Source of the DNA: Mesorhabditis belari
Lineage: Eukaryota; Nematoda; Chromadorea; Rhabditida; Rhabditidae
Direction of reading: 5' to 3'
Length of the DNA stretch: 64,000 nt
NCBI GenBank assembly: GCA_958450365.1
Contig: CAUEEP010000725.1
Coordinates: forward strand, 2,001,001 to 2,065,000
Position 1 is the first letter of the stretch, and the number at the start of each line of letters is the position of its first letter. Both the position numbers and the translations under genes were made by a program. Shown one piece after another: positions 1-9,749 of the stretch. The notes beneath the pieces are model-generated. The model had not been told where the DNA came from and did not search any database. It was given only the letters and a program-made list of their open reading frames with translations.

Positions 1-377
1 AAACACGAAGCGGGAAATTCTTCAAAATATGTTCAAATCCTGGTAAACAACGATTCTGCCAAGAGATTTGCACCTCTGAACTTTGAATTGCTACAAACTA
101 GTACTTCAAAGTACTATCCTATAAAGTACTATAAACTAGTATTTCAAAGTAGTATACTATAAAGTACTATAAAGTTATAAAGTGCAACACTGTGCTTTTA
201 AATTAGCACTGAAAATTGAGCACAGAAGATTAAGTTGAAATTTCGTATGAATATGAAAATCGAGGAATTGAATCATTAGGCGTCGAGTGAGAGCCGAAAA
301 ACCGAGTTTTGAGCATTGTAGAATCCGGTTTATTACCGAATGCAACCCTACTCAAATAACTAAATAACTTCTCATAT
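1..377. other. No recognisable exon; short AGTACT-type repeats
   Basis: The left edge has short imperfect repeats built on AAAGTACTATAAA around 100-180. The mature protease domain expected downstream (on the minus strand) of the propeptide exons at 384-996 is not visible here. The acceptors I tried in phase 0 run quickly into stops, so that domain probably lies beyond the left edge. Confidence 0.5.
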
Positions 378-383
378 TTATAC

Positions 384-996
384 CTTTCTCAAATCCTCGT
401 CACTCCAATCCATAAACCTCGTCTCATCCAGTGTATACTTTGCACCCCTTGCTTTCAGTTTTTCCCTCAATTTGTCCAATTGACCACTCCGATTCACGTA
501 ATTTTTCAGCTTCTTCAGAAAATCAGCGGCATCAGTGAGTGTGACATTGTTTCTAAATGGCACAATAAGAAAAATATTTATGGAAAAAGTATATACAGTC
601 AAACTTCGAGATAGCGGCCTTCGATACAACGAATTTGAAATTCTAATTGATTTCCGCGCCCTTGATATCCGCGTAGTGGCCCGATTGGCGCAATCGCAAA
701 CGCAATGGTTGGCCTAAACGCAATGGTTGGCCTAAACGCAATGGTTGGCCTAAACGCAATGGTTGGCCTAAACGCAATGGTTGGCCTAAACGCAATGGTT
801 GGCCTAAAAATCGTTGACCGTTCAGGGTAGCTATGCACAAAATTCGGGGCACGTTTTAGAATTGTTATATCAAAGTTTGACTGTATTTAGGCCTATAATA
901 CTTCTCCAAGAATCGCTCAAATTTCTCTTTCAACGAGGCAGCTGATAATCCATTTGTTGCAACAAAGAAGAAGAAGAAAATCAAGTAAAATCTCAT
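384..996 (-). CDS. Cathepsin-type cysteine protease, N-terminal exons (signal peptide and I29-like propeptide), partial
   Basis: Two minus-strand exons join in frame: 902-996 (ATG at 996, 31 codons plus 2 bases) and 384-552 (1 base plus 56 codons). The donor after 902 is GTATTA, the acceptor before 552 is ATTTAG, and the phase-2 junction rebuilds a Lys codon. The start is a hydrophobic signal peptide (MRFYLIFFFFFVATNGLSA) followed by KEKFERFLEK. The second exon ends YTLDETRFMDWSDEDLRK, which resembles the ..YxLGxNxFxDxxxEEFRK end of inhibitor-I29 propeptides of papain-family (C1) proteases. Such propeptides keep the secreted or lysosomal enzyme inactive. The donor after 384 is GTATAA in phase 0. 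The catalytic domain is not in the window, so protease activity is inferred only from the propeptide. The intron between the exons holds a palindromic element with an 18-base minisatellite. Alternative: an orphan I29 inhibitor without a protease domain. Confidence 0.55.
594..884. mobile_element. Pogo/Tigger-like miniature element with internal 18-base minisatellite
   Basis: The ends are inverted: ACAGTCAAACTTCGAGATA at the left and the complementary TATCAAAGTTTGACTGTA at the right. This resembles pogo/Tigger termini (CAGTCAAACCTCGATATA is a known style). Inside, about 703-808, lie nearly six copies of an 18-base unit, GCAATGGTTGGCCTAAAC. There is no transposase. It lies in intron 1 of the protease gene. 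Confidence 0.6.
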
Positions 997-1394
997 TTTT
1001 GAATCGAAATGGGAATTGGGAATGGGAATTACCGAGATTTTACAAACCTTTGAACACTCAGAACTGATCTCGATATCTATTTGAGGGGAATTTATGTCAT
1101 CTCGTCACTTTTACGATTCTTTTTGACCATAACTTTATTTGAATTGATCACAGTTGAATGCGTGAAAGTTTTATAGTCAAAAGGTGAGTCATTTGAAAGA
1201 TTTTTGTGATTTCCTTGAAAACGAAAAGATCTTTGAAGCGTCTAAAATTAGAATAAGATTACTTTTATCGTATTCTCATAGAAAACTTGGTACATGTTGA
1301 GATTTTCCCCACAAATTCAGCAAATTTACATTCAATACCTCAATTTGCATACCAATTAGGCAAGTAACGCGTTTTCTATCGATTTCTGAGAACA

Positions 1395-1656
1395 ACAGAA
1401 TAGAAGAATAAAAGAACAGAAGAACAGAAGAACAGAAGAACTGAAGAACAGAAGAACTGAAGAACAGAAGAACAGAAGAACAGAAGAACTGAAGAACTGA
1501 AGAACGGAAGAACGGAAGAACAGAAGAACGGAAGAACGGAAGAACAGAAGAACGGAAGAACGGAAGAACGGAAGAACGGAAGAACAGAAGAACAGAAGAA
1601 GAAGAAGAAGAAGAAGAAGAAGAAGAAGAAGAACAACAACAACAACAACAACAAAT
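1395..1656. repeat. (GAAGAACAG)n / (GAA)n / (CAA)n microsatellite
   Basis: A purine-rich array of 9- and 10-base units (GAAGAACAG, GAAGAACGG, GAAGAACTG) passes into pure GAA and then CAA triplets. Open frames through it are repeat artefacts. Confidence 0.95.
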
Positions 1657-2044
1657 GTGCAAAGATTTGTCGATTGCTTGGAACTCTTTTTTACGAGAAG
1701 TGTGTCGAGGATTAAGATCAGATTTTGTGGAGGGAAAAAATCGAAAAGTACCGAAAATTTTATTTCTTGTACAAAGAAAAATTGACCCGGATCATTGTGA
1801 GCAAAATGTTCAAATCAAATTTGCATTTTAACTTGATTGCGTTTTGTTGATGATTAGATGTGCAGATGAGAAACGATCCAAAGATTGAGATCGCTTCACG
1901 CGATAGTAATGGACACGATCTCTTCGCTCCTGAAACCATCAATTTGCATATAATCGAATAAAACACAGAGTCTAATGATTAAATATTGCTAATAAGTAAT
2001 TATTTATGAAATTTAAATATTATCTTTTACATATTTTAAAGTTT

Positions 2045-3262
2045 CCAGCCTCTACCTCCCCCATTTACCGTTCTCTGTGCGCACGCGTAATCGCTCGCCG
2101 TCGGGCACATGGTCCCGTTAGATAGGTCGCCCTTTTCCCCTTCTCACCGAAATCATACTTCACAGTAGACTTCGGCAAACAAAACCAAAACCAAAACAAA
2201 CCAAAACTCAATTTGCATATAAATTAACATGTAAATTTAAAATTGCAAAATGCAAATTTTAATGTAAAATGCAAATTAGCCTTTCACTTTTTCTCACTCC
2301 ACAAAATCTCGCGGCCGAAAAAAGGACCAAAACACGACCTCGAAATTTCGAAACAAAAAATAGCCTATGGGATAGATTTTTGGACGCTGATTTCAAATCT
2401 GAAAACAGATTTTCGCTAGCTCCTCCCAGTCGCGAGATATTGGCGAGTTTTGGTTAGTTTTGGTTTTGGTTTGTTTTGGTTTTGTTATGGTTTTGGTTTT
2501 GGTAGTTTTGGTTTTGGTTAAGTTTTGTTTTCCGAAGTCTACTTCACAGGATCATTTCTGTAGTTTGTATTTCGCCTTACCCACAGTTTTGCAACACCCT
2601 GCACCGGCGATGATTGCGAATGGGCAGGCGGAGAGCGTGAAGAACGGTTGGTGTCTCTTTTAGAGCATCAGCGTTGATGACCGCGCCCCAAATCCGAAGG
2701 ATAATGGGGTATCCGGCATCCGGCTGCCTCTCTGAGCGGGCAACAAACAAAAATCAACAACTGGCTAGTAAATTTGGAACTGGGCGATGTGATGGTACCA
2801 ATTACCATATTTATTCCAAAAGAAGCGCTTCTATTTTTCTTGACGTTATCTGTGCTACCCATATATTAGATACATTATATCGTGTTGTTACAGTTCAATA
2901 TTTGCGTTTTTTTGTACCATCTTCAAGGCTAAAAGAAAAATCCCCGATGTAGAATAAAACGGTCCCATTGGTTCGCTGTGCGCACGCGTAATCGCTCGCT
3001 TTCTGGCACACGGCCCCGATAGATAGGTCGCTCTTTTCCCCCCATCAGCGAAATCATACTTCACAGGATCATTTCTGTAGTGTGTATTTCGCTTTACCCA
3101 CAATTTTGCAACACCCTGCACCTGCGATGATTGGGAATGGGCCGGCGGAGAGCGGAAAGAACGGTTGGTTGCTCTTTAAGAGCACCACCTTTGATGACCG
3201 CGCCCCAAATCCGAAAGGAGAAAGGGGTATCCGACTGCCTCTCTGAGCGGGCAAAAAAATCA
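2045..3262. repeat. Three pieces of an interspersed ~300-base repeat family
   Basis: Segments 2045-2165, 2534-2755 and 2960-3260 share long stretches with each other, with 15770-16070 (opposite orientation) and in part with 4436-4510. Shared landmarks are GTGCGCACGCGTAATCGCTCG, TTTTGCAACACCCTGCACC and GCCTCTCTGAGCGGGCAA. A TTTTGG-rich tract lies at 2455-2525. The minus strand keeps the same reading frame in several copies (VKYDF then YLSGPCARKRAITR), so the family may derive from a coding element. I cannot name it. Confidence 0.7.
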
Positions 3263-3299
3263 AAAACAGAAAGTTAGACTGAAGTCGGTAGATTTTGTC

Positions 3300-3622
3300 T
3301 TATTCTTGCCGAACTTGTTTTCCAAAGCTCACCAAGTTCTTTAAGAACAGAAACGCCAATCCCCAGACACCGACAGCGAATGCCGAGATGACCATCAAGC
3401 CCGTCAATATTAAAACACAGTTCTCGGATGTGGAGATCAATGAGGAGGCTTTCTGAAATGGAAAATGAGCTTCGAATAACTGATAGCTTTTTTTAGACTT
3501 TTGCTCACCTGTGCCATTTTGATGAATTCCTCTGTACCACAAGCTTTAAAGCAATGATCTTCACCGAATAGACCGTATCCATTAAAAACGTTTGGGTGAT
3601 GTTTCGTAGATGAACCGGTCAT
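3300..3622 (-). CDS. Small single-span membrane protein, member of a local two-gene family
   Basis: Two minus exons: 3509-3622 (ATG at 3622, 38 codons) and 3300-3452 (50 codons plus TAA). The intron is GTGAGC...TTTCAG, phase 0. The 88-residue product has a polar N-terminus with the motif LFGEDHCFKACGTEEF, then one hydrophobic segment (CVLILTGLMVISAFAVGVWG and following residues) and a short basic tail. A related protein is encoded by the minus-strand gene at 9750-13272: LFGGGDVCFKTCGMED, the same phase-0 intron directly after this motif, then a membrane span and basic tail. That conservation of sequence and intron position supports both models. The start follows TTTGTAAG, a weak acceptor, so upstream exons are possible. 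I do not recognise the family; membrane location is predicted from hydrophobicity. Confidence 0.65.
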
Positions 3623-3913
3623 CTTACAAATTTAATATTTAAGTATACGATTAAATAAAAGTGAAACTTTGAAGCTGGCTTTGAATTGAAAGATGAGAAA
3701 TATTTTTACGGAAACTTTGCATCAAAATTTGCATCAAAGTTTTCCTTTAAATTTTACCAGAAATCCAGCCTGTACTTTGGTTTCTTTTTGACTAAAATCT
3801 ATGAATAGAATGTGCTAGAAATGGTGGGTTTATTCGAGCGCAAAGTACACATCAAATTCTTTCTTTTCAGGTGATTTTAAATGCATTGCTAAATGAATGA
3901 TTTTCGCTATACA

Positions 3914-4447
3914 GGGTGCGTCATAATTATTGCAACAAGAGTTCAAAGACCGTTTGTGATGTCAAGAATGTGATGCCATGAGCGTGTAAAGCCAATAACA
4001 ATCAAAATTGGACCTTCATGCAAGATGGAGCTCCCGCTCACACGAAGAAGACGGTTCAGGACTGGTGTGTGGCCAACTTTCCCTCAGTGATCACCAAGGA
4101 TGAATGGCCTCCAAACTCACCGGATCTCAATGTGATGGACTTTTCCATTTGGGCAATCTTAGAGGCTAATGTCTGCTCTTTGACCTTGAAGAAGTCTTTG
4201 ACCTGGAAGAAGTCAAAGGATGGAAGGCGATACCTCAGGATGACATTCGGGTCGCAGTGGAGGCATATCCGAACCGATTAAGGACTGTTATCAAGGCAAA
4301 AGGCGGTCATATCGAATGATCTCTTGTTTCCTTATTTGTTACTGTTAAATAAAGCTATTTCTGTTTAAAAATCTTCTTCCAGTGAAACTTCTTGGTGTGC
4401 AATGCCTTGTTGCCTTGCAATGAGTATCTTGTTGCAATAATTATGAT
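3914..4447 (+). pseudogene. Internally deleted Tc1/mariner (DD37D-type) element
   Basis: Inverted ends CATAATTATTGCAACAAG (near 3929) and CTTGTTGCAATAATTATG (near 4428) enclose a transposase remnant read at 4018-4281. It begins MQDGAPAH, contains WPPNSPDLNVMDFSIW and has 37 residues between the second and third catalytic Asp. The N-terminal DNA-binding half and first Asp are missing, and the C-terminus degenerates after the third Asp. This is a non-autonomous relic. Confidence 0.8.
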
Positions 4448-4512
4448 TGGGAATGGGCAGGCGGAGAGCGGTGTCTTGTTTAGAGGACCTCCGTTGATGA
4501 CCGCATCCAATT
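4436..4512. repeat. Fragment of the 2-3 kb interspersed repeat
   Basis: GATTGGGAATGGGCAGGCGG and the following bases match the middle of the ~300-base family seen at 2534-3260. It abuts the right end of the Tc1/mariner relic. Confidence 0.6.
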
Positions 4513-5027
4513 TTCGCATTTTCTCAAAGTTTATTCGAAAATCAGCACAAATCTTCAATTCAGAATCTCAGCTTTTAAGGGAATCTCGGAAAGGAAATGT
4601 TATTTTTCTAATACTGACTTGTAAATCAGAAGTACGAAGTACGAAAGTACGAAAAAACGAAGAAAGTAAGCGATCACAAAAAAAATGGAAAATTTCGGAT
4701 TTCTCCGAAGCGGATTTCTCTCCGTTGATTCGAATGGATCTTGGAAAGAGAAAATAAATAGAAGATCACCTAGAGAGAGTCATTTTCTCAAGTTTTTTAC
4801 TCCACAAAGAACTCTCTCTCTCTCTCCGGCTTGAATGTTTGTTGATGACACATGTGAAATCTAACGAGTACATAAAGTGAAAGAGAGAAGAATTCGAATC
4901 TCTGGACTTGACAGAATTCGCTCCATTTCAGGAGAGCAAATGCAGGCTTGAAAAGAAAAAAAAAGCTGTCTTTGTGCAAGACTGATTTTGAAATTATATA
5001 GAAAATATTCTCATAATACCGGGTGTC

Positions 5028-5680
5028 CGGAAAAAAAGTGGTCAAAGTGAGTCTGGAAAGATTTTCTCGTTAATCTTTCGAGGCTCATCGTTTGCCTAAG
5101 GCGCTATACAAGACGAAGTTGATTTTTTGATGTTTTTGTGAATAGGGGAATGAATATCGGCCGCAAAATTCACGCATAGGTACCGTGTTTTCGCTCAAGT
5201 CATCGTATGGTCATTGCCTGAACACAAATACCGTATTCTCTCTAATAGTAGTGCACCGCAGCGAGCCGAGTTGGTGACCATTTTACGGTTTCCAAGCTTT
5301 TGCAGCAGCTCGACACTCAAATCCCCCACTAGATCTAATCGTCAGCTACATTTTCCGATCCCACATCGATAGGTTCTGATAAGCGGTTCTCGAGATTTCG
5401 AGCAATTTAGGCGACGCTCAAGCGCTACTATTAGAGAAATACGGTAAACATGAAAAACAGTCTTTTCATGGATTTTGAGCTTCCCAGTCGATGCGACCCC
5501 CTATTCACAAAATCATCAAAAAATCAACTTGATCTTGTCGTGTGAAGCTGGAGGGAAAACCTAAAGCAAAGCCAATTCTACTAGGTTTTACTTTGGCCTT
5601 GAAACGAAGCCTTGGAAAATCAACGTGAAAATTTTGTTAGCCTCAAACCGATGAACACTTTTTTCGGACATCCTGTATAG
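5028..5680. mobile_element. Non-autonomous TIR element with a nested MITE
   Basis: The ends GGGTGTCCGGAAAAAAAGTG and CACTTTTTTCGGACATCCTG are inverted. Nested at about 5230-5446 is a second palindromic MITE (ACCGTATTCTCTCTAATAGT ... TATTAGAGAAATACGGTA). Related copies of that MITE lie in the LEA-like gene at 55802-56742. No coding potential was seen. Confidence 0.75.
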
Positions 5681-5765
5681 AGCCGAGATGAATGTGTTCA
5701 TCTAAAAATGCGTTTTTAAAACGTGTCAATTTCCAAAGACTATCTTGACTCTAGTTTCGAATCTA

Positions 5766-5922
5766 TCTATCATCTGTAGATAGATTTATCTACAGATGGT
5801 AGATAGATCTATCTACCATCTGTAGGTGGATCTATCTATCATCCGTAGATTGATCTATCTATCATCTGTAGATAGATTTATCTACTATCTATAGATAGAT
5901 CTATCTACCATTTTTAATATGT
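5766..5922. repeat. ATCTATCTAC/CATCTGTAGATAG tandem palindromic repeat
   Basis: A degenerate array of alternating ATCTATCTA and TAGATAGAT blocks of about 32 bases. Each block can fold on itself. Confidence 0.85.
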
Positions 5923-6086
5923 GAATCTGATCTAGATTTGAGTCTGGATTATGGTAGTTTTTGCGAAATTTCACGTTTTAGAAAAAACATCTTTCGATTG
6001 GTTACTTCTTGAAAATCGTCTCATTTTTACTGTATTCTTTTGCTAAAATCTTGCTTTTGCCGTCTCTCAAAATAAATAGAAAACTA

Positions 6087-6353
6087 GCGTAAATACTGTA
6101 ATAGTACCCCACCCCCATAATGACCGTGCGGAGGGTTGCGTAGTCTAGCTTTGAACGAGTTTTTCTCGGCACTGGTTTAAGCTACAGTGTTCGTTTGAAT
6201 ATCAAAAAATAGCCGCAATTCAGGGCTATTTTTTGATACCTAAGCGCGCATTTTAGCATAAACCAGTGTCGAGAAAAACACGTTCAAAGCTAGACTACGC
6301 AACACTCTGCACCGTCATTATGGGGGTGGGGTACTATTACAGTATTTACGGTA
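6087..6353. mobile_element. MITE family A copy 1 (CGTAAATACTGTAATAGTACC ends)
   Basis: Palindromic element: the left arm GTAAATACTGTAATAGTACC is repeated inverted at the right end, with TCAAAAAATAGCC near the centre. Other copies lie at 22750-23018, 44719-45013, 49999-50267, 63461-63708 and a degenerate one near 58975-59230. No ORF. Confidence 0.85.
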
Positions 6354-6814
6354 AGCACTATACAATGATCAATTATGACTATTTTTTAAATAAGAATCAT
6401 CAAATCTTAGATGCAAACACCCATAAATATTGAAAGATTACTTTGGTGGAAAGGGAAAATGGGGAAAATGGGGGAAATGATTTTTAAAGCCGATCAAGGG
6501 ATGAATGGCCTATGGGATATGTACAGAAAGAAGCTCTTTTCATAGAGAAATATAGAAAAACTTACAGTGAAATAAGTTAATAACAAAATTTTCAGAAAAA
6601 AAGAAAAAAACTTTACGGGTCTCTTTCTTGAAATGAAAAGCAAAATTTCTTTGGGACTTTTCAGGAAAAAAAGTGAACTATTTGCACTTAGAAACCAAGA
6701 AATTGAAAAGAAATTCGGGAAAAGTGATTGATGGAAAGAATGAATAGTGGGAAAGGGGAAAGAAAATGAAGGTAAAGAGGGGGGAAATGGAGGAACAGAT
6801 TTTGCACCACCCTA

Positions 6815-7055
6815 ATAGAATTCTAGAAGAACTGGTTCTAGAATTCTAGGAGAACTGGTTTTAGAGTTCTAGAAGAACTGGTTCTAGAATTCTAGGAGAA
6901 CTGGTTTTAGAGTTCTAGAAGAACTGGTTCTAGAAGAACTGGTTCTAGAATTCTAGAAGAACTGGTTCTAGAATTCCAGAAGAACTGGTTTTAGAATTCT
7001 AGAAGAACTGGTTCTAGAATTCTAGAACCAGGCTGGTTCTAGCCTCCTTCTAGAA
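6815..7055. repeat. AATTCTAGAAGAACTGGTTCT minisatellite
   Basis: Roughly ten imperfect copies of a 22-23-base unit. At 7236-7330 a separate 9-base array (GGACAAGTA / GGACAAGCA) follows. Confidence 0.9.
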
Positions 7056-7635
7056 CTCTAATTAAATCCTTTCATGTCACAGAACAATCTAGACTCATTC
7101 TCTTGTAATCTAGATATTCTTTTGTTTTAACTATAGTACCAAAGTATAGAAAAATTTTGGTTTTGACATCAATAGATCAAAAAGAAAGGGATAGAAGATG
7201 GGGAAAAGAGAATGGAGTTGGGATTTGGGAAGAAGTTACAGGAGAAGCAGGAGCAGGAGTTACAGGACAAGCAGGACAAGCAGGAGAAGTAGGACAAGTA
7301 GGACAAGTAGGACAAGTAGGACAAGTTCTTAAGGAAACTTGGTTTCAGATGGCTTCACGGAGTCAAAATCTTTCTTTAAAACGGCTTTTTTCATTCAGAA
7401 ATCAGTTTCTTTTACTAGAAAATCGCAGAAATAAGCCGAAATTTTAATTTTTCAGCCGAGATTCTCGAATTTTCAAATTCGATTCCGTCAAGAAACACTT
7501 GAGTGAATTTTTTTGAAGCAAAGAAAGAATGACATGGCTTGGAGACAAGGAAAAAGACAAGGAAAACCATTTGAAAGTCAAAAAACTTGAAATAACTTCG
7601 AAATAAAAACAATTTGCATTTAAATTTTTGCAATT

Positions 7636-7751
7636 TTAAGAAGAATTGAGCTCTTCTTTTGATGATTTGTCGGATTTGACGAAAAGATCCGTGATACAAC
7701 TCGGCATGACCGGGCGACGTGGAGGATTTCGACGGCATGTCATGTAGATAG
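7636..7751 (-). CDS. Possible terminal exon of an unidentified gene
   Basis: After an acceptor (ACATTTCAG) the minus strand is open for 2 bases plus 37 codons and stops at TAA (7636). It contains CRRNPPRRPVMPSCITDLF and an acidic/serine tail. Base composition is higher in GC than the surroundings, which is why I list it. No upstream exon, family or polyadenylation signal could be assigned, so it may be chance. Confidence 0.25.
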
Positions 7752-8445
7752 CTGAAATGTTGTGGATAGAGAAATGTTGTGGATAGAGAAAGTTTGCATA
7801 AACATTTCCTGAAATTAGTCATTTCTTTTCAGTACCTTAGGCAAGGTACTGAAAAGCCAAATTTGCAAACTAGCCACTACGCCACCAGGTTACCAGCAGG
7901 CTCCAATGTGGAATCGGTTATACCATCGAGCTTCAAAAATCTTTCGCGCTCCCAATTTTCGGTTTTTACACAGCTTAATTGGCTTAATTGGGTTGATTTT
8001 AAAACTGGTTTTTGCTCAGAGTTTTGTGCAGAATCCGATGCACTAGTTGGAGTTGTAGTTGAATGTAGTTGAACTCAATGCTAAGTTCAAACAGTTCCCT
8101 AGTTAGTCGGGAGGTCAAGGGTTCTTGGGTAGAGGGTAGAGGGTAGAGGCAAGGTACTTCGCCTCTTTTTTCGTCGATTTCCCGTTGGGAATCTCGTTGA
8201 CAAACTCATGTATTTTGCTTGGATCTTACTAGGGAACGATCAGATTTTGCACGATTACTAGGGAACGATCAGACTTTTCAGAAAAATCCGATCTCTAGCA
8301 CTTTCCTGATCTTTCCAAGGGTATTATGCCAGTAGAAATACAGTCATTCTCGCGAAAGAATTCAATCGAAGCTGAAGATCCCTTTAATCTTTCCGAAACC
8401 TTTTTGGTATAAGTGAATCAGGTAGAGTGTTATAGTTACACTGCT

Positions 8446-8722
8446 CAAGATCTTTGGCTAGACTCTTTGGCTAGGCTCTTTAGCTAGGCTCTTTGGCTAG
8501 GCTCTTTAGCTAGGCTCTTTGGCTAGGCTCTTTGGCTAGGCTCTTTAGCTAGGCTCTTTGGCTAGGCTCTTTAGCTAGGCTCTTTGGCTAGGCTCTTTAG
8601 CTAGGCTCTTTGGCTAGGCTCTTTGGCTAGGCTCTTTAGCTAGGCTCTTTAGCTAGGCTCTTTGGCTAGACTCTTTGGCTAGGCTCTTTGGCTAGGCTCT
8701 TTGGCTAGGCTCTTTGGCTAGT
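8446..8722. repeat. 13-base minisatellite (AGGCTCTTTGGCT)
   Basis: About twenty copies of AGGCTCTTTGGCT / AGGCTCTTTAGCT in tandem. The two variants are interspersed. Confidence 0.95.
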
Positions 8723-9463
8723 GTCTAGTAAAGTTTTGCGACTCTTAGCCAGCTCAGTTATTTCATCTAGATTTTATACTTAAAACTACTCAAAACTCAA
8801 ACTTTACTACTCAAAAACACAAAAAAACAACTACTTTTTTTCTATTGAAAAGCAATAATGTGAAACAAACAAAAGGATACCTAATAAGAAGAAATAAAGG
8901 TTTAAACACACATGGCACTGCGATCGTTATGGCACTGCGACCGTTACCCCTATTGCACCTATGACCCAAATGTTGTGAAAGAAAAAAACCCCACTTGGCG
9001 AGAGAAAGAAGCATTTTTATATTGCGAACATGCTTGTAGCCTCGACCCTAAGCCTTAAGAGACAAGACTCCTAACCGGTCAGCCATCTGGCTTGCTCAAA
9101 GCATTGAAATAACAATGTAAAACAAATTGAACTAAAGGGGATCGAACTTAGAGACAATGGTACTACCAATGCACCACCGAGTCACTTTTTTGGTGAGTGA
9201 CAGTAGCCAACTCATAACTCGCTCAATGCACTAGAGGATCAAATTTCAAATCCACTTTTACGGAAAGCTAGCGCGTTTGGGCCAAAACTAAAAACACCAT
9301 CGTGTTGCTCGTGTCCGACTTGCGTAAGTCGATCTAGGTTTGGTTCGGATTCGAGCTTGTCTGACTTAAATCTGACCGTTCCCCTAAATCCACTTTCAGA
9401 ATCCTTCAGCCACTCCTTCACTCATGATACGTTGACTGACTCAAAACAATGATCTACTATATA

Positions 9464-9726
9464 CCGTATTTCTTCGAATAGAAGACCGGGTAAAGAGTAT
9501 CATCGCGTACTCCCCTTTTTAAAATTTCTTTTCTGCATAAAAGCTTTCAATGAAGTGCTATAGAGCTGGAAAATGGCTCAAAAATCTGTTAGCTCATTTG
9601 GTATTTTTGAGCCATTTTCCAGCTCTATAGCACTTCATTGAAAGCTTTTATGCAGAAAAGAAATTTTAAAAAGGGGACTACGCGATGATACTCTTTACCC
9701 GGTCTTCTATTCGAAGAAATACGGTA
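9464..9726. mobile_element. Near-perfect palindromic MITE
   Basis: ACCGTATTTCTTCGAATAGA at the left is repeated inverted at the right, and the arms match over about 115 bases (through AAGCTTTCAATGAAGTGCTA). It lies just past the 3' end of the minus-strand membrane-protein gene at 9750. Confidence 0.9.
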
Positions 9727-9749
9727 GACTAGATTCAAAATCTCTTTCT

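Noticed and set aside
1276..1662. Ser/Phe/Leu-rich minus ORFs
   Set aside because: They are translation of the GAAGAACAG microsatellite.
8446..8722. Possible CRISPR-like array (also 10890-11168 and 12362-12600)
   Set aside because: Repeats are directly adjacent with no unique spacers and lie in eukaryotic sequence; they are minisatellites.
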